Source of the DNA: Thermomicrobiales bacterium
GTDB lineage: Bacteria > Chloroflexota > Chloroflexia > Thermomicrobiales > UBA6265
Assembly: GCA_025928535.1 (NCBI GenBank)
Contig: JAICJJ010000222.1
Coordinates: 1-5,622 of the forward strand
Direction of reading: 5' to 3'
DNA length: 5,622 bases
In this document: positions 1 to 5,622 of the stretch, in pieces
Layout: each line of letters starts with the position of its first letter
How positions within the stretch are numbered: position 1 is the first letter of the stretch
Made by a program: the position numbers and the translations under genes
The notes under the pieces: model-generated
Database searches by the model: none
The model's input: only the letters and a program-made list of their open reading frames with translations
Told to the model about the DNA's origin: nothing

Positions 1-1
1 G

Positions 2-70
2 AAGGGTTCGATCGACTCCCACCTCGTCAACTCGCGGCCTCCGCGCGAGTCCCGGCGCTTTTCCTCATGA
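2..70 (+). CDS. Possible C-terminal end of an unidentified upstream gene (partial)
   Basis: Reading from base 2, 22 codons run to a TGA at 68-70. About 18 of the 22 codons end in G or C, as in the confirmed genes here, whereas the other two forward frames show weaker third-position bias over the same bases. The encoded tail begins KGSIDSHLVN and becomes Arg/Ser-rich near the end. I do not recognise a family, and such a short stretch could be chance. If real, the gene ends 111 bases before purB on the same strand and could share a transcript with it. Confidence 0.3.
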   Translation, partial: KGSIDSHLVNSRPPRESRRFSS

Positions 71-181
71 TCGACGCGACGCCGATCCCGTCGTCGGCCA
101 CGAGTCTACGCCCCGATCGCCGGAAGAGCAACCGGGTTCGGGTACCCTTTGCAAGGAGTCGGCGCGACGTGGGAGCGGACG
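71..181 (+). other. Leader region upstream of purB, no convincing promoter
   Basis: This stretch contains the purB ribosome binding site but no -35/-10 pair I would defend. It has a GGGTACCC palindrome at 140-147 and an AAGGAG at 154-159. The latter lies about 22 bases from the chosen purB ATG, too far to serve it. Transcription of purB may come from further upstream. Confidence 0.4.
171..175 (+). promoter_or_regulatory. Ribosome binding site deciding the purB start
   Basis: GGGAG lies six bases before the ATG at 182. The gcvT leader has the same GGGAGCG block at the same distance from its ATG, which supports both starts. It argues against the in-frame TTG at 149, which would add 11 residues. 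Confidence 0.6.
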
Positions 182-1579
182 ATGATCGAGCGGTACACGC
201 GGCCCGCTATGGGGCGCATCTGGAGCGAGGCGCACAAGATCGATCTCTGGCTGGCCGTCGAATTGGCCGTCTGCGAGGCGTGGAGCCGCCGTCGCCGGAT
301 TCCGGAGCCGGCGATGGGAGCGATCCGACAGGCTGCGTGCGATCTCGGGCGAATGCGGGAGATCGAGCGGGAAGTCGATCACGACGTGATCGCGTTCTTG
401 CGGGCGACCGGCGAATCGGTCGGGCCTGACGCTCGGTACATCCATCTCGGCCTGACGTCGTCCGACGTTGTCGACACCGCGCTCGCGCTCGCCACTGTCG
501 AAGCCGCCGACCTGCTGCTGGCTGGATTGACCCGGCTGCGGGAGATCGTCGGCGCGCAGGCAGTCCGCTACAAGGATGTGGTGACAATCGGCCGGACGCA
601 CGGCGTCCACGCCGAGCCGACGACCTTCGGCTTGAAATTGGCGGTCTGGTACGACGAACTGGGCCGCCAGATCGACCGGCTGATTCAGGCGCGGCGCGAC
701 ATGGCCGTCGGCAAAGTTTCGGGCGCGGTCGGCACGCACGCCCATGTCGCGCCGGAGATGGAAGACGAGGTGTGTCGCGCGCTCGGGCTGCGGCCGGCGC
801 CGGCGTCGACCCAGATCATCCAGCGCGATCGGCACGCGTTTTTCCTGTCGGTTCTGGCGGTGATCGGCGGCACGATCGAAAAGATGGCGCTCGAAATCCG
901 GCATTTGCAGCGGACCGAAGTGCGGGAAGCGGAAGAGCCGTTCGACCCCGGCAACCAGGGCTCGTCGGCGATGCCCCACAAGCGCAACCCGCACGCCTCC
1001 GAACGGCTCGGCGGCCTGGCCCGGCTGCTGCGGGGATATGCGCTGGTCGGCGACGAAAACATCGCGCTTTGGCACGAGCGCGACATCAGCCACAGTTCGA
1101 CCGAGCGCGTCATCTTTCCGGACGCCTGCATCGTCCTCGATTTCATGATCGCGGAAGCGACCGATCTGATCGAGCGCCTGGTCGTCTATCCGGAGCGGAT
1201 GCGTCGAAATCTCGAATTGACCGGCGGCGCGATCTACTCGCAGCCGGTCTTGCTGGCGTTGGTCGACGCCGGCATGGATCGGCAAGCGGCCTACAAACTC
1301 GTCCAGCGACATGCGCTCGCCGCCTGGGACGAGGGCCGATCTCTTCGGGACGCGCTGCTGGCCGATGACGAGGTGCGGGAACGACTGGGGCCGGAGCGGA
1401 TCGATCGGCTCTTCGATCCAACGGCGCAACTCACGCATGTCGATGCCGTCTTCCAGCGACTCGGTCTCCTGCCGGCGGCTGGCGAGGCGTCCAACGAATC
1501 TGGCGATTCCGGCGAGGAGCGATCGACGAAGGCCGCGGCGGGCATCGCTCGCGTTGACGCTCTTCCGAGCGGCTCCTAG
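182..1579 (+). CDS. purB: Adenylosuccinate lyase PurB
   Basis: Adenylosuccinate lyase is a cytosolic homotetramer of the fumarase/aspartase superfamily. It acts twice in purine synthesis: SAICAR to AICAR plus fumarate, and adenylosuccinate to AMP plus fumarate. The protein is 465 aa from ATG 182 and opens MIERYTRPAMGRIWSE, typical of the Bacillus/Thermotoga-type enzyme. The superfamily signature GSSAMPHKRNP is at residues 260-270 and includes the catalytic serine of the mobile loop. Histidines of the active site are at H67 (DHDVIAF), H88 (YIHLGLTSSD) and H140 (GRTHGVHAEPTTFG), each one position from the numbering I recall for the B. subtilis enzyme. The family normally ends near residue 431. 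Here a 33-residue tail (433-465) follows, rich in Ala, Gly, Ser and Glu and probably disordered. The stop codon lies inside the -10 box of the promoter that appears to serve gcvT. The ATG was preferred over TTG 149 because of the GGGAG site and the family N-terminus. Confidence 0.97.
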   Translation: MIERYTRPAMGRIWSEAHKIDLWLAVELAVCEAWSRRRRIPEPAMGAIRQAACDLGRMREIEREVDHDVIAFLRATGESVGPDARYIHLGLTSSDVVDTALALATVEAADLLLAGLTRLREIVGAQAVRYKDVVTIGRTHGVHAEPTTFGLKLAVWYDELGRQIDRLIQARRDMAVGKVSGAVGTHAHVAPEMEDEVCRALGLRPAPASTQIIQRDRHAFFLSVLAVIGGTIEKMALEIRHLQRTEVREAEEPFDPGNQGSSAMPHKRNPHASERLGGLARLLRGYALVGDENIALWHERDISHSSTERVIFPDACIVLDFMIAEATDLIERLVVYPERMRRNLELTGGAIYSQPVLLALVDAGMDRQAAYKLVQRHALAAWDEGRSLRDALLADDEVRERLGPERIDRLFDPTAQLTHVDAVFQRLGLLPAAGEASNESGDSGEERSTKAAAGIARVDALPSGS

Positions 1580-1582
1580 AAT
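1554..1582 (+). promoter_or_regulatory. Sigma70-type promoter for gcvTHPA, overlapping the purB stop
   Basis: A -35 box TTGACG (1554-1559) is separated by exactly 17 bases from a -10 box TAGAAT (1577-1582). Each hexamer matches the consensus at five of six positions. Transcription would start near 1589-1591, about 60 bases before gcvT. The first three bases of the -10 box are the purB stop codon. It stands out in GC-rich DNA, where such a pair is unlikely by chance, but activity is inferred from sequence only. Confidence 0.6.
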
Positions 1583-1592
1583 CCCCATGGAC

Positions 1593-1611
1593 GCGCGCCG
1601 CGACGGCGCGC
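1593..1611 (+). promoter_or_regulatory. GC-rich hairpin in the gcvT leader
   Basis: GCGCGCCG (1593-1600) and CGGCGCGC (1604-1611) form a perfect 8-bp stem around a CGA loop. No T-run follows (the next bases are ATCTTCG), so it is not a standard intrinsic terminator. It begins a few bases after the predicted transcription start, so it would cap the 5' end of the gcv mRNA. It could also be a 3' end structure for purB transcripts. The role is inferred. Confidence 0.5.
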
Positions 1612-1637
1612 ATCTTCGTGTGGAGTCGTGAACGAGC

Positions 1638-1642
1638 GGGAG
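1638..1642 (+). promoter_or_regulatory. Ribosome binding site deciding the gcvT start
   Basis: GGGAG lies six bases before ATG 1649, matching the arrangement at purB. The in-frame GTG at 1628 has a GGAG only two bases upstream, which is too close. Confidence 0.6.
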
Positions 1643-1648
1643 CGCGCG

Positions 1649-2779
1649 ATGACGGGCACGGCGGCGGAACCGCTGCGGGAGACGCCGCTTAAGGAGCGCC
1701 ATGTCGCGCTCGGGGCGCGCCTGATTCCGTTCGCCGGTTGGGTGATGCCGGTGCAATACGCCGGCATCTTGCAGGAGCACCACGCGGTGCGCAACGCGGC
1801 CGGCTTGTTCGATCTCAATCATATGGGGCAGGTCGCGGTCGATGGCGCCGACGCATTGCCGTTTCTGCAATCGGTGACGACCAACGATGTCGCGGCGCTC
1901 GAGCCGGGCGGCGCCCAGTATTCGCTCTTGCCGAACGAACGGGGCGGGCTCATCGACGACATCATCATCTACCGTCGGCCGAGCGGCAATGGTTACTTCG
2001 TCGTCCTGAACGCGTCGAATCGCGAACGCGACGTCGCCTGGCTGCAGACCAAAGCGGCGGAACGGACCGATCTCAATGTCACCGTCGAAGACGTGTCGGA
2101 CCGAACCGGGATGATCGCCATCCAGGGGCCGCGGGCCGAGGCGATCGTGCAGCCACTGTGCGGACTCGATCTCGCCTCCCTGCCCGGATTCCACATGGTG
2201 GAAGGCGAGATCGGCGGAGTTCCGGCTTTGGTCGCTCGGACCGGCTACACGGGCGAAGACGGTTTCGAGTTCTACACGCCGGTCGAGCGCATCGGCGAGT
2301 TGTGGGACGCGCTGGTGCGGCAGGGTGCGAGCGAGGGGCTCGTGCCAGTCGGCCTTGGCGCCCGCGACACGCTCCGCCTCGAAGCGCGCATGCCGCTCTA
2401 CGGCAACGAACTGAGCGACGACATCAGTCCGCTGGAGGCGGGGGTCGGCTGGGCGGTCAAACTCGACAAGGGGCCGTTCGTCGGTTCGGAGCCGATGCGG
2501 ACGATGAAAGCGGCCGGACCGCCTCGCCGCGCGGTTGGCTTTCGCATGCTGGAACGATCAGGTTCCCCGCGCCACGGCTACGAGGTGCAGGTCGATGGCC
2601 GGCCCGTCGGCGTGGTGACGAGCGGGGCGATGTCGCCGACCCTCGGCGAAAACATTGGATTGGCGTTGGTCGAGCGCGACGTCGCGGGCGTCGGCAAGCC
2701 GCTCGAGATCGTGATTCGCGGACGTGCCGTTCCGGCGGTCCAGATCAAGACGCCGTTTTACAAACGCCCCGGCGCCTGA
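1649..2779 (+). CDS. gcvT: Aminomethyltransferase, glycine cleavage system T-protein
   Basis: The T-protein takes the aminomethyl group from the lipoyl arm of GcvH, transfers the one-carbon unit to tetrahydrofolate as 5,10-methylene-THF and releases ammonia. The product is 376 aa, slightly longer than the roughly 362-364 aa E. coli and B. subtilis proteins because of about ten extra N-terminal residues. Family landmarks in order are the N-terminal FAGWVMPVQY (28-37), the GGLIDDIIIYR segment with the DD pair D103/D104 that holds the conserved folate-site aspartate, ARTGYTGEDGFE (196-207), GLGARDTLRLEARMPLYGNE starting at 235, and the C-terminal PFYKR. Related folate enzymes such as dimethylglycine dehydrogenase domains and YgfZ share the fold, but the short single-domain length and the gcvH/gcvPA neighbours settle the call. 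The start at ATG 1649 rests on its ribosome binding site; GTG 1628 would add seven residues. It is probably the first gene of the gcv unit, read from the promoter at 1554-1582. Confidence 0.97.
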   Translation: MTGTAAEPLRETPLKERHVALGARLIPFAGWVMPVQYAGILQEHHAVRNAAGLFDLNHMGQVAVDGADALPFLQSVTTNDVAALEPGGAQYSLLPNERGGLIDDIIIYRRPSGNGYFVVLNASNRERDVAWLQTKAAERTDLNVTVEDVSDRTGMIAIQGPRAEAIVQPLCGLDLASLPGFHMVEGEIGGVPALVARTGYTGEDGFEFYTPVERIGELWDALVRQGASEGLVPVGLGARDTLRLEARMPLYGNELSDDISPLEAGVGWAVKLDKGPFVGSEPMRTMKAAGPPRRAVGFRMLERSGSPRHGYEVQVDGRPVGVVTSGAMSPTLGENIGLALVERDVAGVGKPLEIVIRGRAVPAVQIKTPFYKRPGA

Positions 2780-2798
2780 ACGATCGCGCGGACGGCGC

Positions 2799-2805
2799 GA
2801 GGAGG
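2799..2805 (+). promoter_or_regulatory. Strong ribosome binding site for gcvH
   Basis: GAGGAGG is a near-perfect Shine-Dalgarno sequence, six bases before the GTG at 2812. It fixes the gcvH start although that reading frame is open for more than 1 kb upstream. It is the strongest such site in the window, which would suit the high amount of H-protein the complex needs. Confidence 0.75.
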
Positions 2806-2811
2806 AATCGA

Positions 2812-3201
2812 GTGGCTTCGCCAGCGGATTTGCGGTACACGAGAACCCACGAATGGGTGCGTCGCGACGGCGACGTGGTCACGATCGGCATCACCGACCA
2901 TGCCCAGAACGAATTGGGCGACATCACCTATCTCGAATTGCCCGACGTCGGCGCTGCGGTCGCGCCGAACGAGCCGTTCGGCATCGTCGAATCGGTCAAG
3001 GCCGCGTCCGATGTCTATGCGCCGATCGAAGGCGAGGTCATCGAGCGGAACGAAGAAGCGGTCGAATCGCCCGATCTGATCAACAGCTCACCCTATGACC
3101 GCGCGTGGCTGGTGAAATTGCGGGTCGCCGACCCGTCGCAGATCGATCAGTTGATGAATCCCGCCGAGTACGACGCCTTCGCCGAGGCGACCGGCCACTG
3201 A
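2812..3201 (+). CDS. gcvH: Glycine cleavage system H-protein (lipoyl carrier)
   Basis: GcvH is the mobile lipoyl carrier that shuttles the aminomethyl intermediate from the P-protein to the T-protein and then the reduced lipoyl arm to the L-protein (dihydrolipoyl dehydrogenase). The product is 129 aa, the same as E. coli GcvH. It opens with the family hallmark RYTRTHEWVR (8-17). It contains GITDHAQNELGDI and the lipoylation motif GIVESVKAASDVYAP with the modified lysine at K63, then the conserved acidic/Asn region EAVESPDLINSSPYDRAWLVK. The GTG start follows a strong GAGGAGG site; the open frame running back through gcvT is a composition artefact. The gap to gcvT is 32 bases and the gap to gcvPA is 56, consistent with co-transcription. 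Stand-alone GcvH-like proteins can also serve in lipoate relay, but full conservation and the context point to glycine cleavage. No lipoyl-attachment enzyme or L-protein gene is visible here. Confidence 0.97.
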   Translation: MASPADLRYTRTHEWVRRDGDVVTIGITDHAQNELGDITYLELPDVGAAVAPNEPFGIVESVKAASDVYAPIEGEVIERNEEAVESPDLINSSPYDRAWLVKLRVADPSQIDQLMNPAEYDAFAEATGH

Positions 3202-3257
3202 TTCACCCAGGCGCCCGCTCCGAGATCGCCCCGCGCGGCAGGATGGTTGACCCGACG

Positions 3258-4601
3258 ATGACGTTCAATCCCCACACGGACGAAGACCGCGCCGCCATGC
3301 TCGATGAGATCGGCGTCGGGCGGATCGAAGATCTTTTCTCCGACATTCCGGCCGCGATCCGCTTTCCGGAACTCGATTTGCCGCCGCAATTGTCGGAGCC
3401 GGAAGCAGCGGCACGCCTGGCCGAACTCGCCGGCCGGAACCTCTCGCCGCAAAATGGCAACGTCTTTCTCGGCGCCGGTTCGTATCACCACTACGTGCCG
3501 GCGGCGGTGAACCAGATCATCTCGCGCGGCGAGTTCTACACCGCCTACACCCCCTACCAGCCCGAGGTGGCGCAAGGCACCCTGCAGACGATCTACGAGT
3601 TTCAGACGATGGTGGCCGCGCTCTTCGGCATGGAGGTTGCCAATGCGTCGATGTACGACGGCGCGACGGCCCTGGCCGAAGGCGCGTTGGTCGGCGTGTC
3701 GAGCACGCGCAACCGCAAACGCATCGTCGTCGCCGGCTCGGTCCATCCCGCCTATCGCGAAGTGATTCGAACGTACCTCGGCGGACTGCCGCTCGATCTC
3801 GTCGAATTGCCGATGCCGGCCGCGGGATTCGTGACGCGGCCGGACGATGTCGCGGGGCTGCTGGGCGACGATTTGGCCTGCCTGGTCGTGCAATATCCGA
3901 ACTTTTTCGGCGGCATCGAAGCGGTGCAGGCGTTCGCGGACCTCGCCCACGCGGCCGGCGGGCTCCTGGTGGTCGCGACATCGCCGGTTCCGCTCGGCCT
4001 GCTGCGGCCGCCGGGCGACCTCGGGGCGGACGTCGTCGCCGCAGAAGGGCAATCGCTCGGCGTGCCGCAAAGTTATGGCGGGCCGTACGTCGGGTTGCTG
4101 GCGACGCGGCAGAAATTCGTCCGGCAGATGCCGGGCCGGTTGGCCGGAATGACGCGCGACAGCGAGGGGAAGCGCGGCTTCGTCTTGACGCTGCAGACGC
4201 GCGAGCAACATATCCGACGAGAAAAAGCGACCAGCAACATCTGCACCACTCAGGGCCTGATGGCGACGGCGGCGACGGTTTACATGGCGACGCTCGGCCC
4301 GGAGGGTTTTCGCGACGTCGCCCGACGCTCCTACGCCAACGCGCACTATCTGGCGGAACGGCTGGCCGGGCTGCCCGGTTGGACGCTGCCGCTGGATGCG
4401 CCGTTTTTCAACGAATTCGTCGCCCGCGCGCCGGAACCGGCGGCGGCGATCAACGACCGCCTGCTTGCGGCCGGGATCATCGGCGGCCTCGATCTCGGCC
4501 GATTCGATCCTGGACTCGATCACGACCTGCTGCTCTGCGCCACGGAACTGAACGACCGGTGGAGCATTGACCGCTTCGTCGAAGTCGTGTCGAGCGCGTA
4601 G
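3258..4601 (+). CDS. gcvPA: Glycine dehydrogenase (decarboxylating) subunit 1, GcvPA
   Basis: This is the N-terminal half of the two-subunit P-protein, which with GcvPB decarboxylates glycine using PLP and loads the aminomethyl group on lipoyl-GcvH. The product is 447 aa, matching the usual roughly 440-450. It starts MTFNPHTDEDRAAMLDEIGV, the family N-terminus. Conserved blocks follow: GAGSYHHY (72-79), YTAYTPYQPE (94-103), NASMYDGAT (129-137), QSLGVPQSYGGPYVG, then the GRLAGMTRD and GFVLTLQTREQHIRR segments and RREKATSNICT (320-330). In this family the PLP-binding lysine belongs to GcvPB, so this subunit alone is not expected to be active. The ATG at 3258 fits the family start and has AGGATGG 11 bases upstream. 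ATG 3243 would add five residues and has its purine tract directly abutting it, so it is less likely but possible. gcvPB, normally next, is absent; der follows after 186 bases. Confidence 0.96.
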   Translation: MTFNPHTDEDRAAMLDEIGVGRIEDLFSDIPAAIRFPELDLPPQLSEPEAAARLAELAGRNLSPQNGNVFLGAGSYHHYVPAAVNQIISRGEFYTAYTPYQPEVAQGTLQTIYEFQTMVAALFGMEVANASMYDGATALAEGALVGVSSTRNRKRIVVAGSVHPAYREVIRTYLGGLPLDLVELPMPAAGFVTRPDDVAGLLGDDLACLVVQYPNFFGGIEAVQAFADLAHAAGGLLVVATSPVPLGLLRPPGDLGADVVAAEGQSLGVPQSYGGPYVGLLATRQKFVRQMPGRLAGMTRDSEGKRGFVLTLQTREQHIRREKATSNICTTQGLMATAATVYMATLGPEGFRDVARRSYANAHYLAERLAGLPGWTLPLDAPFFNEFVARAPEPAAAINDRLLAAGIIGGLDLGRFDPGLDHDLLLCATELNDRWSIDRFVEVVSSA

Positions 4602-4662
4602 CGGAATCGGATGCGTTCGACAAATTTTGGCGGCCGTCGGGCGCGGCGGCCGCGATCGATTC

Positions 4663-4671
4663 TGCTATACT
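4663..4671 (+). promoter_or_regulatory. Extended -10 promoter candidate for der
   Basis: TGCTATACT matches the extended -10 form TGnTATAAT except for one base in the hexamer (TATACT, 4666-4671). No recognisable -35 box lies 16-18 bases upstream (the region is GCGGCG-like), which an extended -10 can tolerate. Transcription would start near 4678, leaving a leader of about 110 bases before der. Activity is inferred. Confidence 0.5.
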
Positions 4672-4675
4672 CGTT

Positions 4676-4710
4676 CGCTGCAACGGCTCGGCGGGGAAGA
4701 CGCAGCAGCG
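4676..4710 (+). promoter_or_regulatory. Possible stem-loop at the 5' end of the der leader
   Basis: CGCTGC (4676-4681) can pair with GCAGCG (4705-4710) around a 23-base loop, at the predicted transcription start. A shorter hairpin, GGGC (4764-4767) with GCCC (4772-4775) and a GTTC loop, sits just before the der ribosome binding site. Both are short and could be chance in GC-rich DNA. I recognise no riboswitch or RNA family. Confidence 0.25.
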
Positions 4711-4778
4711 TTTCGCGCCGGGCTCGATTTTGGTTTGCCGCGCCCTTGACCGCGCTGGAGCGGGGGCGTTCGCCCGGC

Positions 4779-4782
4779 GGAG
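4779..4782 (+). promoter_or_regulatory. Ribosome binding site for der
   Basis: GGAG lies five bases before the GTG at 4788 and supports that start over an in-frame TTG at 4746, which would add 14 residues not typical of the family. Confidence 0.55.
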
Positions 4783-4787
4783 TTCTC

Positions 4788-5622
4788 GTGCCGAAACCGA
4801 TCGTCGCTGTCGTTGGCCGTCCGAATGTCGGCAAATCGACGCTGTTCAACCGTCTGGTCGGCGAACGCCGCGCCATCGTCGAAGACGTGCCCGGCACGAC
4901 GCGCGACCGCGTCTATGGCGCGACGGAATGGGGCGGCCTGGAATTCACGATCGTCGATACCGGCGGCCTGCAGGACGAGCGGGAGGCGCCGGCCGCCGGC
5001 ACGATGGCCGAAATCGCGCGCCGCACCCGCGAACAGGCGACGGCGGCGATCGAAGAAGCCGATGTGATCGTCTTTCTCGTTGACGCCAAGGCGGGCGTCA
5101 ACGCCGGCGATCATGAAGTGGCCGACATCTTGCGCCGCACCGACAAGCCGACGATTCTCGCCGCCAACAAGGCCGACAGCGCCCAGCGCCGCGAAAACGT
5201 CGTCGAGTTCTACGAATTGGGGCTGGGCGAGCCGATCCCGATTTCGGCGTATCACGGCACGGGCACCGGCGATCTGCTCGATCGCGTCGTCGAATCGTTG
5301 CCGGAAGCGGAAGAAGAAGCCGAAACCGAAGGGCCGGCGATCGCCATCGTCGGCCGGCCGAACGTCGGCAAGAGTCGGTTGCTCAATGCCTTGCTTGGAC
5401 AGGAACGGGCGATCGTCAGCGACGTGCCAGGCACCACCCGCGACAGCCTCGACACCCAACTCATCTGGGCCGGCGAGCCGGTGACGCTGATCGACACCGC
5501 CGGCATCCGCCGCCGGGGCCGGGTCGAGCAGGGAATCGAGCAAGTCAGCGTCATCCGTTCGATGCGGGCGATCGAACGGGCCGATGTCGTCCTCCTCGTG
5601 ATCGACGCGACCGAAGGCTTCA
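4788..5622 (+). CDS. der: Ribosome-associated GTPase Der (EngA), 5' part, cut by window edge
   Basis: Der is an essential GTPase with two tandem G domains and a C-terminal KH-like domain. It acts in late maturation of the 50S ribosomal subunit. Only 278 codons plus one base are present; the family is about 440-500 aa, so part of the second G domain and the KH-like domain lie beyond the edge. G domain 1 has the P-loop GRPNVGKST (10-18), PGTTRD (35-40), DTGG (57-60), NKAD (127-130) and SAYHGTG (153-159). An acidic linker around 172-181 (EAEEEAETE) joins G domain 2, with P-loop GRPNVGKSR (189-197), PGTTRD (214-219) and DTAGIRRRGRVEQGIE (236-251). The repeated G1/G2 motifs set it apart from Era, Obg and MnmE, which have a single G domain. 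In the second P-loop an Arg follows GKS where Ser or Thr is more usual; the catalytic GKS itself is intact. The start is GTG, with GGAG five bases upstream. It has no functional tie to the gcv genes and may have its own promoter at 4663-4671. Confidence 0.97.
   Translation, partial: MPKPIVAVVGRPNVGKSTLFNRLVGERRAIVEDVPGTTRDRVYGATEWGGLEFTIVDTGGLQDEREAPAAGTMAEIARRTREQATAAIEEADVIVFLVDAKAGVNAGDHEVADILRRTDKPTILAANKADSAQRRENVVEFYELGLGEPIPISAYHGTGTGDLLDRVVESLPEAEEEAETEGPAIAIVGRPNVGKSRLLNALLGQERAIVSDVPGTTRDSLDTQLIWAGEPVTLIDTAGIRRRGRVEQGIEQVSVIRSMRAIERADVVLLVIDATEGF

Larger units (their letters stand above)
4602..4787 (+). other. Intergenic region between gcvPA and der
   Basis: This is the longest clear non-coding gap. 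It starts with an AT-richer patch (CAAATTTTGG, 4621-4630), then a 7-bp inverted repeat GCGGCCG (4630-4636) / CGGCCGC (4647-4653) with a 10-base loop and no following T-run, so at best a weak terminator for gcvPA. An extended -10 promoter candidate and the der leader follow. No gcvPB remnant is recognisable in any frame. Confidence 0.6.

Noticed and set aside
134..150. Terminator-like GGGT/ACCC hairpin followed by TTT upstream of purB
   Set aside because: The stem is only four base pairs with three Ts, too weak to call a terminator; the GGGTACCC palindrome may be chance.
1580..1648. Glycine riboswitch ahead of gcvT
   Set aside because: The gap is only 69 bases, mostly one short hairpin, with none of the conserved core or tandem layout of glycine riboswitches.
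65..2194. 709-codon open frame on the minus strand across purB and gcvT
   Set aside because: It lies antisense to two confidently identified genes, crosses their boundary, is Arg/Asp-rich low-information sequence and matches no family I know. Long antisense frames are expected in GC-rich DNA.
1738..2811. Open frame running through gcvT into gcvH, suggesting a long fusion
   Set aside because: The part inside gcvT is Arg-rich nonsense out of frame with the T-protein. H-protein homology begins just after GTG 2812, which has a strong ribosome binding site.
3105..3257. Upstream starts for gcvPA extending into gcvH
   Set aside because: They would overlap the gcvH coding sequence and add an Arg-rich segment absent from the family; homology starts at MTFNPHTDED.
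3147..4523. 458-codon minus-strand open frame opposite gcvPA
   Set aside because: Same cause: it mirrors gcvPA codons and has the Arg/His/Val-rich make-up of an antisense shadow.
4630..4653. Intrinsic terminator after gcvPA
   Set aside because: The 7-bp inverted repeat has a 10-base loop and no T-run after it, so it does not meet the usual pattern. It is noted within the intergenic entry only.

Overview
This window is a GC-rich bacterial chromosomal segment with every clear gene on the + strand: purB, gcvT, gcvH, gcvPA and the start of der (engA). Two things limit the guess at the organism. The glycine decarboxylase (P-protein) is the split, two-subunit type, seen in many Gram-positive bacteria, Thermus/Chloroflexota-like lineages and archaea but not in enterobacteria. 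Codons end mostly in G or C, and GTG starts are used. A thermophile-type or Chloroflexota-like bacterium is possible, but the sequence does not fix the phylum.

Layout. Bases 1-70 probably hold the last codons of an unidentified upstream gene. Bases 71-181 are a leader without a convincing promoter. purB (adenylosuccinate lyase) runs 182-1579. A near-consensus sigma70-type promoter (TTGACG, 17 bp, TAGAAT) sits over the last purB codons, and its -10 box contains the purB stop codon. A GC-rich hairpin follows, then gcvT (1649-2779), gcvH (2812-3201) and gcvPA (3258-4601) at short spacing, which looks like one transcription unit. A 186-bp gap carrying an extended -10 promoter candidate leads to der, which runs off the right edge after 278 codons.

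How the genes fit together. GcvPA is half of the glycine decarboxylase, GcvH carries the lipoyl arm and GcvT releases ammonia and makes 5,10-methylene-tetrahydrofolate. Those one-carbon units feed purine synthesis, where PurB acts twice, so the neighbourhood makes metabolic sense. The other decarboxylase half, GcvPB, which carries the PLP-binding lysine, is not in its usual place after gcvPA. It must be encoded elsewhere if the system works.

The genes are well-known housekeeping families, and I see no mobile element, CRISPR array, tRNA, rRNA or evidently undescribed system. The points most worth a second look are the promoter built into the end of purB with its 5'-end hairpin, the missing gcvPB, and the low-complexity tail on PurB.
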